Part shown: one piece after another, positions 53,091-62,787 of the stretch
How the letters are laid out: each line of letters opens with the position of its first letter
How positions within the stretch are numbered: position 1 is the first letter of the stretch
NCBI RefSeq assembly: GCF_963677945.1
Contig: NZ_OY782578.1
Span: 3,997,258-4,061,257, forward strand
Length of the DNA stretch: 64,000 nucleotides
Direction of reading: 5' to 3'
Origin: an uncultured Bacteroides sp.
GTDB lineage: Bacteria > Bacteroidota > Bacteroidia > Bacteroidales > Bacteroidaceae
Translations under genes and position numbers: made by a program
The notes under the pieces: model-generated
Seen by the model: the letters and a program-made list of their open reading frames with translations, nothing else
Databases searched by the model: none
Told to the model about the DNA's origin: nothing

Positions 53091-54908
53091 TTAATTATAG
53101 CCAGGGTTCTGATAAACAGACTTCTGAGTAGGGTCGCTTAACAAGTCAATCTGGCTCTGAGGAATAGGACGCAGTTTGTGATATTCCTGGATATTATTCT
53201 TTCCTCTAAGATTATACAACTTCACTCTTTCAAGCAACTTATTGGTACGAACCAGGTCAATCCATCTCCAGCTTTCACCACACATTTCACGAGCACGTTC
53301 ATCAAGAATAAAATCAATAGTAACATCATTTGCTGTAATATCCATTGCAGCTTTACGAACAACCAGTTCAGCATCTGTTAAAGTAGAACGATAAGCAGCA
53401 CGCTCACGAATTACATTTATCAAATCTTTAGCTTCTGATTTTTTATTAAGATACATAGCAGCTTCTGCAGCAATCAGGTATGTTTCTCCTAAACGAGCAA
53501 GAATAAACGGACGGTTAGAGTCATAATTCATATTAGATCTCTTAGTATCATCATATTTCTTCAGGTCAGGATAAATGTACTGAACATCACCATTCTTGTA
53601 TGTACCGTCAGCATTATAAAGCATGCTCCAATAATAAAGTGCATAAGGTTTATAGATTGTGCCATTTGCAGCTACTGAATCTTCTGCTGCAGCAGTTTCT
53701 GTATCATTTAAAGACAACTTGATAGCCAATGAACCTGTTTTTACGCTACGTCCTTTAACTGTAAAATCAACACCTGCCATCCATTCTGTACGGAAAGATC
53801 CATCCCAGCGAGCATCATTTACTTTTTCAGCAAAAGCATTGTATACCAACCATTTCGTAGGCATAATCATACGCCAAGGACGCTGATACTGTATACTACG
53901 AGGAACTACAGCTTTTGTTGTGGTACCAGTTTTTACTTTCACGTTTTCATAACCAGAAGTAAAATAGAAGTTGGCACGGTTACCTTTATTGGATACAGCA
54001 AAGCTACCATCATTTGATTCATCAAAAGTAAGGTTCGGACCAGATGAAGTCCATGTACGTTGTACATTGAAAAGAACTTCAGGATCGTTTTCATGTCCTT
54101 CCAAATTAATATTAGCAAAATCCTTAGTTAAAGAAACGCTGTAAGTTGCTGCATTATTAATCAGATTCATTGCTTCTGTATAAGCATTCTGGTAGTCGGT
54201 AGACTGAGCACATTCAAGACCAGCTCTTGTAAGATAAGCTTTAGCTAAGAAATGCATAGCTGCAGGTTTAGCAACACGACCAGATTCAGAAGGTTTATCT
54301 GTCAGGTTTTCCTTTGCATAGATTAAATCTTCAATAATAGCATTAAATACATCTGCTCTTGAATCGCGTACAGAAGTGGTTGTAGGAGTGGTATTGAATG
54401 CCAGCTTACCAGAACCCAGATCCAATGGAACTGCACCGTAATACATGGTTAGTAAATAATAGTAATATCCACGTAAGAAGTGAGCTTCAGCTAACAATGC
54501 TTTTCTTTCTACATCGGTAAGTCCTGAAGCATTTGCCCCATATTGTATTACCCCATTACAAGTATTGATAAATTGCAAACCATTTCCCCAGTAATTGGCA
54601 ACAGAACCATTTGAAGGAGACAGGTTAACATCATAAGTATCAAACGAGCCTAATGTTCCATTCATTGCATTTGTACTTGTAAACTCATCGGTACCTGCAA
54701 CAGTAAAACATAAAGCACCATCAGGACCGTAAAGCCATTTCAAACCCGAATAAGCTGAAATCACACCAGCTTGCAATCCTTGACCAGTCTGGAAAAACTC
54801 AGGAGTAAGCGTTGATTTTGGCTCCTCATCCAACATGTCTGAGCAAGAAATCGTACCCAGACTAAGTGTTGCAGCTAATAATAAGCTGATATATTTATTT
54901 TTCTTCAT
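53091..54908 (-). CDS. SusD/RagB-type glycan-binding lipoprotein of the xylan locus
   Basis: A 605-aa surface lipoprotein. Lipobox LGTISC (cysteine near 22), then SDMLDEEPKSTLTPEFF. TPR-like segments are LLAEAHFLRGYYYYLLTMYY, HFLAKAYLTRAGLECAQ and LGETYLIAAEAAMYLNKKSE. The C-terminal signature is DERAREMCGESWRWIDLVRT, with KLRPIPQSQIDLL and the end YQNPGYN. It captures xylan-derived oligosaccharides at the surface and caps the SusC barrel. 18 bp after susC. Confidence 0.96.
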   Translation of the reverse strand: MKKNKYISLLLAATLSLGTISCSDMLDEEPKSTLTPEFFQTGQGLQAGVISAYSGLKWLYGPDGALCFTVAGTDEFTSTNAMNGTLGSFDTYDVNLSPSNGSVANYWGNGLQFINTCNGVIQYGANASGLTDVERKALLAEAHFLRGYYYYLLTMYYGAVPLDLGSGKLAFNTTPTTTSVRDSRADVFNAIIEDLIYAKENLTDKPSESGRVAKPAAMHFLAKAYLTRAGLECAQSTDYQNAYTEAMNLINNAATYSVSLTKDFANINLEGHENDPEVLFNVQRTWTSSGPNLTFDESNDGSFAVSNKGNRANFYFTSGYENVKVKTGTTTKAVVPRSIQYQRPWRMIMPTKWLVYNAFAEKVNDARWDGSFRTEWMAGVDFTVKGRSVKTGSLAIKLSLNDTETAAAEDSVAANGTIYKPYALYYWSMLYNADGTYKNGDVQYIYPDLKKYDDTKRSNMNYDSNRPFILARLGETYLIAAEAAMYLNKKSEAKDLINVIRERAAYRSTLTDAELVVRKAAMDITANDVTIDFILDERAREMCGESWRWIDLVRTNKLLERVKLYNLRGKNNIQEYHKLRPIPQSQIDLLSDPTQKSVYQNPGYN

Positions 54909-54926
54909 AATTACCTGAATATAAGA

Positions 54927-57900
54927 TTATAATTTGAAATTAAGTCCAAACAAGAACTGACGTGTAGGAGGTGTATTCATACCTACTGTAAGCTGACGGC
55001 TCTCTTGTTTTCCACCACCATTTTCTGTAGTGAAATAACCTGTCGGCTGAGGATCAACACCACCTGCTTTGTTCATATAAGGAGAAAACAATGTTGCAAC
55101 ATTATTACAAGTAACATAAACTCTCAAACCGGATATTTTCAATTTCGAAATAAGTTTATCAGGAATAGTATAACCTAATGTTATTGTTTTAATCCTCCAA
55201 AAAGATGCATTATAGTATCCTAGAGTTGAATAATAGGTATCAACCATAGCTGAGTTGATTCGTGGGAAAGCATTAGTAGGATTATCTTCTCTCCAATAAT
55301 CAACCTTCAGGTTATTACGACGACCTTCCAAACGGTTGATATATGCTTGTGGCTGATGTATAGTACTAACTAAAGTACCTCCTACTTGTCCGTAAGTTAC
55401 AACATCCATATCGAAGTTCTTGAATGTAAAACGGTTCGTAAATCCAAATTCAAAATCTGGCTCAAATTTATGTGTTATATAACGGTCTGTTGCATCAATT
55501 TTCCCATCAGGATTATGATCTTCAATCTTGATATCTCCAGGAACACAGTTATATTTTGCAGCTTCTGTAGCTTCAGCAGTCTGCCATATACCAATCTTAT
55601 TGTAATCGTAGATAACATCGATAGGGTGACCAACAAACCAGCCATTACCTTCGTCTTCTGTTACACCACTATTAAGAGCAACCAGCTTGTTACGGTTCAA
55701 ACTCAAATTGAAATCGGTATCCCAGGTAAAGTCACCAGCTTTCTTTGCTACAAAGTTTTGTGAATGGATCGCTGTTTCGAAACCTTTATTCTCTGTTTTA
55801 CCTACATTTACTAAGATAGATCCGCTCACACCACTTGAAGCCGGAAGACTTTGGTAAACAAGTACATCATGTGTTTTCTGAAGATATACATCGAAATTAC
55901 CACTAACTCTACCACCAAATAAAGCCCAGTCAATACCGGCATTGTAAGATGTGGTGTACTCCCAGCCCACTTCTTTATTAGGCAATGTACTTACATAATA
56001 ACCATATACATAGTCTGTTCCATAGTTGTATTTATTCTGAGACAAAGAACCTAATGTACTGTAAGGATTGACAGCTTGGTTAGAAGTCTGACCATAGCCC
56101 AAGCGTAGTTTAAGTACATCTAGCCATGAATTATCTTTCAGGAAACTTTCATTTTTAGCATTCCAAGCCAAAGCAACAGCCGGATATGTATGCCATTTAT
56201 GTCCTTTTGACAATACGGAAGAACCATCTGAACGGAAAGTTACAGTTGCCATGTATCTACTGTCATAAGAATAATTCAAACGCCCCATGTATGAAATCAA
56301 ACTTTTGCGATAGTAGTTTTGTTTACTTGCATCAACAGCTACTCCGTCAATTGCCATACCCATATTATAATACTGCATATAATCAGCTGTCATATTTGTT
56401 CCGGATAAACTGGAATATCTGTAATATGTATCTTCAACAGATTGCATTATAGTAGCCCCAACATGATGTTTTGAATTAAATGTTTTATCAAAATAAAGCA
56501 AATTTTCAACTGCATAATTGTATTGAGTAGTATAGCTTGTTGATGCAGAAGATAATCCACCACTCTTGAAACATGATTCAGATGAATAAAAATCACCATA
56601 ATCGTCATGAGAATAATTCAAACCTATATTGGCACGATATTTTAATTCGGGAAGGAACTGAATTTCAGCATAAATAGAGTTTAATGAACTTAAACGTTTA
56701 CGTTCCTGAGTCCAAGTGTTTGAATCTTTTGCCAATAATGGACTATAAGAATCTTCGCGAGGGTTATGCGGTTGCTTAACAATGTTTCCATCTGCATCAT
56801 ATGGAGCAACAAGCGGACTGTTTGCCAATAAGCTGAACATGTAATTTGCGTTTTCGCCATTGGTTATACCAAATGTATTTTGTGTATTTAGACCAAACTT
56901 TAACCAGTTATTAATCTTATAATCTAATGCAGCGCGAACAGAAAAACGTTTATAGCCCTGACCTGGTAAAACAGATGTTTCATTATAATATCCCAAGCCA
57001 ACGCTTCCTGATAAACTCTCAGAACCAGCTTTAAATGAAAGGTCATGACTATTTATAATTGCTGTTTCATACATCAAATCCTGCCAGTTTGTGTCCGTTC
57101 CATTGTCCACACCTTCTTGTTCCTGTGATAACAATGGCCAGGTTGCTGCGCCTGGCTGCTCTTTCATTTGAAGGAATTCTTTGGCATTAAACACTTGATA
57201 TTTCTTAGCTACATTACCAAATCCTGCATAACCATTATATGTAACAGTTGCTTTTTGATAATTACCACGGTTTGTAGTAACAAGGATAACACCATTAGCA
57301 CCACGAGAACCATAAATAGCAGTAGCAGAAGCATCCTTCAAAATATCTACAGATTTAATATCATCCGGAGCAATATCATTCAATGAACCACCAAAAGGAA
57401 TACCATCTACAATAATCAATGGATCATTTGTTGCAGATAATGAACGAGTACCACGGATTCGGATTTGAGAAGTACTACCCGGACGTGTTGATGTCTGTTG
57501 AATCTGTACACCGGCAATACGCCCCTGCATGGACTGAGCAACATTAGAAACAGGAACTTCCTTCAATGTTTTTTCATTTATTGATGCGATAGAACCTGTA
57601 ACATCCGATTTCTTTGCAGTACCATAACCTACAACAACAACTTCTTCCAGAGTTTTGCTATCTTCTTTCAGAGTTACATTTATAGTATTGCGGCCATCTA
57701 CATTTATAGTTTGATTGACAAAACCTACAAATGAAAAAAGAAGTTTAGCATCTTTCTTAACCTGAAGAGTATAATTACCTTCAATGTCTGTTACGGTACC
57801 GGTTGTTGTTCCAACCTGGCGAACATTAACTCCTAAAAGAGGTTCACCGCTTATGTCTTTCACGACACCTTTCACAGTGATATTCTGAGCAAGTGCCCAA

Positions 57901-57962
57901 AAGGGAATAAAACAGAATAGAAATAAAAGCCTCAAAGGCTTCGTTAAATTAGTGTTTCTCAT
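54927..57962 (-). CDS. SusC-type TonB-dependent receptor of the xylan locus
   Basis: A 1011-aa outer-membrane importer. Signal peptide (LLFLFCFIPFWALAQ), carboxypeptidase-regulatory-like domain (VKGVVKDISGEPLLGVNVRQ), TonB box and plug (LEEVVVVGYGTAKKSDVTGS, QIRIRGTRSLSAT, LIIVDGIPFGGS, ASATAIYGSRGANGVI), and a barrel ending FLFGLNFKL. No STN domain, so control is through the divergent hybrid two-component regulator rather than an ECF sigma pair. First gene of the operon susC-susD-GH35-GH3-GH67-uxuA-SDR. Confidence 0.96.
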   Translation of the reverse strand: MRNTNLTKPLRLLFLFCFIPFWALAQNITVKGVVKDISGEPLLGVNVRQVGTTTGTVTDIEGNYTLQVKKDAKLLFSFVGFVNQTINVDGRNTINVTLKEDSKTLEEVVVVGYGTAKKSDVTGSIASINEKTLKEVPVSNVAQSMQGRIAGVQIQQTSTRPGSTSQIRIRGTRSLSATNDPLIIVDGIPFGGSLNDIAPDDIKSVDILKDASATAIYGSRGANGVILVTTNRGNYQKATVTYNGYAGFGNVAKKYQVFNAKEFLQMKEQPGAATWPLLSQEQEGVDNGTDTNWQDLMYETAIINSHDLSFKAGSESLSGSVGLGYYNETSVLPGQGYKRFSVRAALDYKINNWLKFGLNTQNTFGITNGENANYMFSLLANSPLVAPYDADGNIVKQPHNPREDSYSPLLAKDSNTWTQERKRLSSLNSIYAEIQFLPELKYRANIGLNYSHDDYGDFYSSESCFKSGGLSSASTSYTTQYNYAVENLLYFDKTFNSKHHVGATIMQSVEDTYYRYSSLSGTNMTADYMQYYNMGMAIDGVAVDASKQNYYRKSLISYMGRLNYSYDSRYMATVTFRSDGSSVLSKGHKWHTYPAVALAWNAKNESFLKDNSWLDVLKLRLGYGQTSNQAVNPYSTLGSLSQNKYNYGTDYVYGYYVSTLPNKEVGWEYTTSYNAGIDWALFGGRVSGNFDVYLQKTHDVLVYQSLPASSGVSGSILVNVGKTENKGFETAIHSQNFVAKKAGDFTWDTDFNLSLNRNKLVALNSGVTEDEGNGWFVGHPIDVIYDYNKIGIWQTAEATEAAKYNCVPGDIKIEDHNPDGKIDATDRYITHKFEPDFEFGFTNRFTFKNFDMDVVTYGQVGGTLVSTIHQPQAYINRLEGRRNNLKVDYWREDNPTNAFPRINSAMVDTYYSTLGYYNASFWRIKTITLGYTIPDKLISKLKISGLRVYVTCNNVATLFSPYMNKAGGVDPQPTGYFTTENGGGKQESRQLTVGMNTPPTRQFLFGLNFKL

Positions 57963-58089
57963 AATAAAAAAATCATTTAGTGATTAGTAATGAAATTTTC
58001 TTTTTTTAATTAGGTGTGATTAAAAGGCTTCTTTCAAGTTTTCATAAATTTATATATTAAAGTGTTCAACATATTTTCTAGTGATACAA

Positions 58090-58120
58090 CAAAGGTAAAA
58101 TATAAGTTTTCAAAATCAGA
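58090..58120 (-). promoter_or_regulatory. Promoter of the main xylan operon
   Basis: Minus-strand TCTG (58120-58117), 19 bp, TACCTTTG (58097-58090). The -7 box is exact and the weak -33 box is typical of an activator-dependent promoter. It implies a leader of about 120 nt before the susC ATG at 57962. Confidence 0.6.
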
Positions 58121-58269
58121 TAAAAATAGTATCTTAAAATTGAAACGGCGTTACATTCATTTATATAATGGTTACATTATATATTATACCCGTTACATCA
58201 AGGCTGTTTACAAACAATTTAAACACAGAGTTGCTTTAATTCTTAAATTTTAAAATAGAATAATGCTTT

Positions 58270-58296
58270 AAAAAATGGAGAGGTCTTCACTCTCCA
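58270..58296 (-). terminator. Terminator-like hairpin upstream of the susC promoter
   Basis: On the minus strand TGGAGAG (58296-58290) pairs with CTCTCCA (58282-58276) across a 7-nt loop, followed by TTTTTT (58275-58270): an intrinsic terminator by form. There is no gene on this strand before it, so it may end a small RNA, or insulate susC. The rest of the 595-bp divergent gap holds the two promoters and nothing else I can identify. Confidence 0.6.
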
Positions 58297-58497
58297 CCCT
58301 CGCTTTCACAAACCATCAATCTCAACCAATTAATATTTAAGCTCAACTTAAACGAGATACTTACATCTTTTCCAGCCAAACCACTAACAACAACTTTACA
58401 GACGTGTATCTTTGTATAATTCTGATATCACAGATATGCTTATGTGCATCTGAGTTTCTATACAATCTACTTTTGTTTACCAACTTCATTGCGTTTT

Positions 58498-58530
58498 CTT
58501 GCGATATATTTAAATAATTCCATAAATTTG
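58498..58530 (+). promoter_or_regulatory. Promoter of the second hybrid regulator gene
   Basis: CTTG (58498-58501), 21 bp, TAAATTTG (58523-58530); an exact -7 box and a one-mismatch -33 box, about 28 bp before the ATG. Another -7-like TATCTTTG lies at 58407-58414 without a partner. Confidence 0.55.
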
Positions 58531-58557
58531 TATTGTACATAAATTGAAGAACACACA

Positions 58558-61500
58558 ATGAAAAACACGATACGTTTTTTCCTATATTTAATAATTATAT
58601 TCTTTTCGTCTGGAAAATCTTTTGCACAAGTAGAGAAATTTTATTCAACTGAGAAAGATATTTCGAATAGCTTAATCAATGAAATCTATCAGGATAAGAA
58701 GGGTTTTGTATGGATTGCAACTGAAGATGGCCTCAATAAGTATGATGGCACAAAATTTACCATCTACAAAAGCATATTAAAAGATAATGCATCATTAAAA
58801 AATAACTATGTAAAAACTATCTATGAAGATAGTCAGGAACGTTTCTGGGTAGCTTGCATTAACGGGTTATTACTATACAACAGAGCAAAAGATTCCTTTT
58901 CTGAGGTTATAGTACACAGAGACAAGCAAATAATACATCCACAAGTAATATCTATTTTAGAAACAAAAAATGGTGATATCTGGATGACTACATCCGGCGA
59001 AGGATTAATTTCCTTAAAAAAAGGAGATAAACAGTTTACTGTTGAAAGTAAGATTTCGAAGAACCTATGCAGTGCTTTTCTTACTGATATTTTTGAAGAT
59101 TCAAATCACCTGCTTTGGATTGGTTCTGAAAACAAGGGACTTAATATTTATAATCCGTACACAAAAAAAGCCAGATTGCTAAAAGCTCCCGATAATATTA
59201 CCAGTAACAACATTACATCAATATGTGAAGATAAAAAAGGGAATATTTTTATCGGAACTCTTTCAGGAGGACTGAACGTTTTTAATCCTAAGACACAAAG
59301 AATTTCTCCTATATCTTATAAAAATTCATCGACCAAACTTCGTATCAAGTCACTATTAATAAACAGCCGTGGAGAATTACTTATTGGAACAGATGGGCAG
59401 GGATTGAAAACATATAATTATAGTAAGAATATTATTGATGATTATGAAATAAACACTATACAATTTGATTTTTCCAAAGCAAAAGTACATTCTATTATTG
59501 AAGATAGAGCTGGTAATCTATGGGCCGGACTTTTTCAGAAAGGTGTCTATTTTATTCCGGGAAACTCAAATAAGTTTAACTATTTTGGTTACAGATCGCT
59601 AAAACAGAACAATATTGGTTCCAGTTGTGTAATGTCTATTTTTAAAGACAAAAAAAACACAATATGGGTTGGTACTGATAATGACGGACTTTACGGTATC
59701 AGCGAAAACGGGAAAAAAGCAACACACTATACACAGACTAATATGTCTTCATCTGTTGCTAATACAATTATGAGTATTTTTGAAGATTCAAATAACACTC
59801 TGTGGCTCGGATCGTATATTAATGGACTTGAACAATATAACAGAAACAATAATACTTGTTTATATGCTAAGGATTTGTTTCCTAAAGAAAAAGATATACC
59901 CAACGATAGAGTGTCATGCATATCTGAAGACAATAACAAAAACTTGTGGATTGGGACCTATGGATATGGAATATACAGCCTCAATTTAAAGAGCAATAAG
60001 CTTACTCATCACCCATCAAGCAGAGACGATAAGGATTTAAGGCAGAATATTGTTCCAAGTAACTGGATTAACTGTGTGATTTCAGATCATGAAGGTTTAA
60101 TCTGGATTGGAACTTACAAAGGAGTATGCTGCTACAATCCAAAAACAAAAAGATATATCACTTATTCAAGCAAAAACAATAAACTTCCTGGTGATGTAGT
60201 TTTTGCTCTTCTCGAAGATTCATCTCATAAAATTTGGATAGGAACATCCGAAGGACTAGCTTCATTCGATAAACACACTAAAATATTCACTCATTACACG
60301 GTAGACGACGGTTTGCCTAGTAATGTAATATGCTCCATGTTCGAAGACGAGCAGAAGAATTTATGGCTCAGTACGCACTATGGAATATCCAAATTTAAAT
60401 GTAATGAACGAAAATTCATCAATTTCTATTCATTTGACGGATTACAGAGTAACGAATTCTATAGAGGAGCTGGCTTCAAAGCAGCAAACGGTGAAATATT
60501 CTTCGGCGGAATTAAGGGTATCACCTATTTCTACCCTAAAGAGATAAGTGACAGAGTGAGCAATCTGAATGTGTTTATAACCGATTTCTACCGGTTTGAA
60601 AAGCCTGTACGGGAAGGTGCCAAATCGGGTAGAAACAATATTATAACTAAAGCGGTTATTGACGAAGATACTTTCGTTCTTTCATACAGCGACAATGCAT
60701 TTAGTTTTGAGCTATCTGTATTAGACTTTAGCAACCCCGAGCGTATTGTTTACGAATACCAGATGGAGGAACTTAGTAAGAACTGGATTAGTACTCGTCC
60801 GGGAATGAACAGAGCCAGCTTCACTAACTTAAGTCCGGGAACTTACAAGTTTAAATTCAGAGCCAGAAACAATGACTATGTATCGCCTACCAAAGAAGTA
60901 ACCATTATAATTACTCCTCCCTGGTATCTGTCATGGTGGGCAAAATGTATATATGCTTTGCTTATTGGAATCATGATTTACGGCATAGCCATGTATATTA
61001 TCTCAAAAGTGAGACATCGTCAGGAAATTATGCGTAGAGAACACGCAGAACAGATAAACGAAGCCAAGCTGCAGTTCTTTATTAATATATCTCATGAAAT
61101 TCGCACCCCGATGACTCTTATTATCAATCCATTGGAAAAGCTCATTAAGGAGAACAATGATATAGAAAAGCAGAAAACTTACATGATGATTTATCGTAAT
61201 GCACAACGAATTCTGCGTCTTATCAATCAACTAATGGATATTCGAAAGCTCGACAAAGGTCAGATGCACATGAAGTTCAGGGAAACAGACATTGTTGGTT
61301 TCATTGACGACCTGATCACAACATTTGAATATCAGGCTCAGAAAAAAAATATCCAGTTTGCATTCTACCATCTGGATGAAAGTCTGAAAGCATGGATTGA
61401 TCTTAATAATTTTGATAAGATTATTCTCAATATTCTATCGAATGCATTTAAATATACTCCTGAGAACGGTGAAATTAAAGTAGAATTATCAACAGGCAAA

Positions 61501-62691
61501 GATGAATCGGCAAGAGGAGCATTAAAACATTATTTTGAGATAGTAATCAGTGATAACGGGATTGGTATTGACAGCGACAAGATTGAACAGATATTCGAAC
61601 GTTTCTATCAAATCAATAACGATCTTACCAATTCTAACTTCGGAACAGGAATTGGTCTCCACCTGTCTCGTTCATTGGTGGAACTTCATCACGGTACAAT
61701 TAAAGCCGAAAACAGAGAAGAAGGAACGGGAAGCCGGTTCATCATTCGCTTACCTTTAGGCTGTAATCACCTGAAATCGGAAGAATTCGAGAACCCGGAA
61801 GATTTTGAATCACCAGCCTCTGCCAGTATTCATCACAAAAAAGCTGAAATGGTTGAAGAATTTGAGCTGGAGGAAGGGGAGGAAAAGAAGAAGATTAAGT
61901 CGAGAACTCGTTTCAAGGTTTTAATTGTTGAAGATGAATACGAAATACGTAAATATATAAAGGAAGAGCTTTCAAGTGAATACAGAATCAGTGAAAGTCA
62001 AAATGGTAAGGAAGCACTTGAAGCAGCGCTAAAGGATATGCCTGATTTAATAATCAGCGACGTTATGATGCCTGAAATGGACGGAATTACACTTTGCAAA
62101 AAGATTAAGCAAAATATAAATATCAGTCACATTCCAGTTATCTTACTTACTGCCAAATCTAAAACAGAAGATAAAATTGAGGGTCTGGAAATCGGTGCAG
62201 ATGCTTATATTGTAAAACCATTCAATACAGAACTGTTGAAATCTACAGTAGGAAACTTAATTGAAAACAGAGAACGGTTGAAGACTAAGTTTAATGGAAA
62301 TGAACAACTGCAGATTAAGATTCAGGATATTAAGATGAAGTCGTCTGACGAAGTCCTTATGGAGAAAGTGATAAAAGTAATAAATGAAAATATAGCCGAT
62401 CCAGCACTTAATGTTGAAATGCTGGCAAGCCATGTTGGTATGAGCAGGGTGCACATGCACCGAAAACTAAAAGAGCTGACTAATCAATCTGCCCGGGATT
62501 TTATCAAAGGTATCCGATTGAAACAAGCAGCATCGCTCCTGTCGAGCAAAAAGATCAGCGTTTCTGAAGTGGCTTATGCTACCGGATTCAGTAACTTATC
62601 GCATTTCTCGAATACTTTCCGCGAATTTTACGGAATATCTCCAACTGAATATGCATCAGATCATCTGGATAAGGAGAAAACGGATCAATAA
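58558..62691 (+). CDS. Hybrid two-component system regulator of the main xylan operon
   Basis: A 1377-aa fused sensor and regulator. Signal peptide (LIIIFFSSGKSFAQ), two periplasmic Reg_prop propellers (KGFVWIATEDGLNKYDG, LLWIGSENKGLNIY, LWLGSYINGLEQY, KIWIGTSEGLASF), Y_Y_Y domain (SPGTYKFKFRARNND), transmembrane helix (CIYALLIGIMIYGIAMYII), kinase His846 in NISHEIRTPMTL, HATPase (LSNAFKYTPENGE, GTGIGLHLSRSLVELH), an acidic linker (EEFELEEGEEKKK), receiver Asp1168 in ISDVMMPEMDG, and an AraC domain (ISVSEVAYATGFSNLSHFSN). It is divergent from susC, the usual place for the regulator that senses the locus-specific oligosaccharide in the periplasm and activates the operon. Confidence 0.97.
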   Translation: MKNTIRFFLYLIIIFFSSGKSFAQVEKFYSTEKDISNSLINEIYQDKKGFVWIATEDGLNKYDGTKFTIYKSILKDNASLKNNYVKTIYEDSQERFWVACINGLLLYNRAKDSFSEVIVHRDKQIIHPQVISILETKNGDIWMTTSGEGLISLKKGDKQFTVESKISKNLCSAFLTDIFEDSNHLLWIGSENKGLNIYNPYTKKARLLKAPDNITSNNITSICEDKKGNIFIGTLSGGLNVFNPKTQRISPISYKNSSTKLRIKSLLINSRGELLIGTDGQGLKTYNYSKNIIDDYEINTIQFDFSKAKVHSIIEDRAGNLWAGLFQKGVYFIPGNSNKFNYFGYRSLKQNNIGSSCVMSIFKDKKNTIWVGTDNDGLYGISENGKKATHYTQTNMSSSVANTIMSIFEDSNNTLWLGSYINGLEQYNRNNNTCLYAKDLFPKEKDIPNDRVSCISEDNNKNLWIGTYGYGIYSLNLKSNKLTHHPSSRDDKDLRQNIVPSNWINCVISDHEGLIWIGTYKGVCCYNPKTKRYITYSSKNNKLPGDVVFALLEDSSHKIWIGTSEGLASFDKHTKIFTHYTVDDGLPSNVICSMFEDEQKNLWLSTHYGISKFKCNERKFINFYSFDGLQSNEFYRGAGFKAANGEIFFGGIKGITYFYPKEISDRVSNLNVFITDFYRFEKPVREGAKSGRNNIITKAVIDEDTFVLSYSDNAFSFELSVLDFSNPERIVYEYQMEELSKNWISTRPGMNRASFTNLSPGTYKFKFRARNNDYVSPTKEVTIIITPPWYLSWWAKCIYALLIGIMIYGIAMYIISKVRHRQEIMRREHAEQINEAKLQFFINISHEIRTPMTLIINPLEKLIKENNDIEKQKTYMMIYRNAQRILRLINQLMDIRKLDKGQMHMKFRETDIVGFIDDLITTFEYQAQKKNIQFAFYHLDESLKAWIDLNNFDKIILNILSNAFKYTPENGEIKVELSTGKDESARGALKHYFEIVISDNGIGIDSDKIEQIFERFYQINNDLTNSNFGTGIGLHLSRSLVELHHGTIKAENREEGTGSRFIIRLPLGCNHLKSEEFENPEDFESPASASIHHKKAEMVEEFELEEGEEKKKIKSRTRFKVLIVEDEYEIRKYIKEELSSEYRISESQNGKEALEAALKDMPDLIISDVMMPEMDGITLCKKIKQNINISHIPVILLTAKSKTEDKIEGLEIGADAYIVKPFNTELLKSTVGNLIENRERLKTKFNGNEQLQIKIQDIKMKSSDEVLMEKVIKVINENIADPALNVEMLASHVGMSRVHMHRKLKELTNQSARDFIKGIRLKQAASLLSSKKISVSEVAYATGFSNLSHFSNTFREFYGISPTEYASDHLDKEKTDQ

Positions 62692-62703
62692 TCGTAATAG
62701 AAT

Positions 62704-62743
62704 TATGCAAAAGGGCATTCCTCACGGAGTGCCCTTTTGCATA
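62704..62743. terminator. Bidirectional terminator between the regulator and GH8 genes
   Basis: TATGCAAAAGGGCA (62704-62717) and TGCCCTTTTGCATA (62730-62743) form a 14-bp perfect stem between two convergent genes. The T-rich arms give tails in both directions. Confidence 0.92.
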
Positions 62744-62787
62744 AAAAACAATTCTAAAAACTAACCAAACCAACCAACTTAATTCTT

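Noticed and set aside
58062-58253. 63-codon plus-strand frame in the susC/regulator divergent gap
   Set aside because: It overlaps the susC promoter and leader, encodes a Lys/Tyr-rich sequence without recognisable features and has no promoter or ribosome site.
58361-58558. 65-codon minus-strand frame upstream of the susC promoter
   Set aside because: It overlaps the promoter of the divergent regulator, shows no domain or signal peptide, and the terminator-like hairpin downstream fits a non-coding RNA as well as or better than this peptide.
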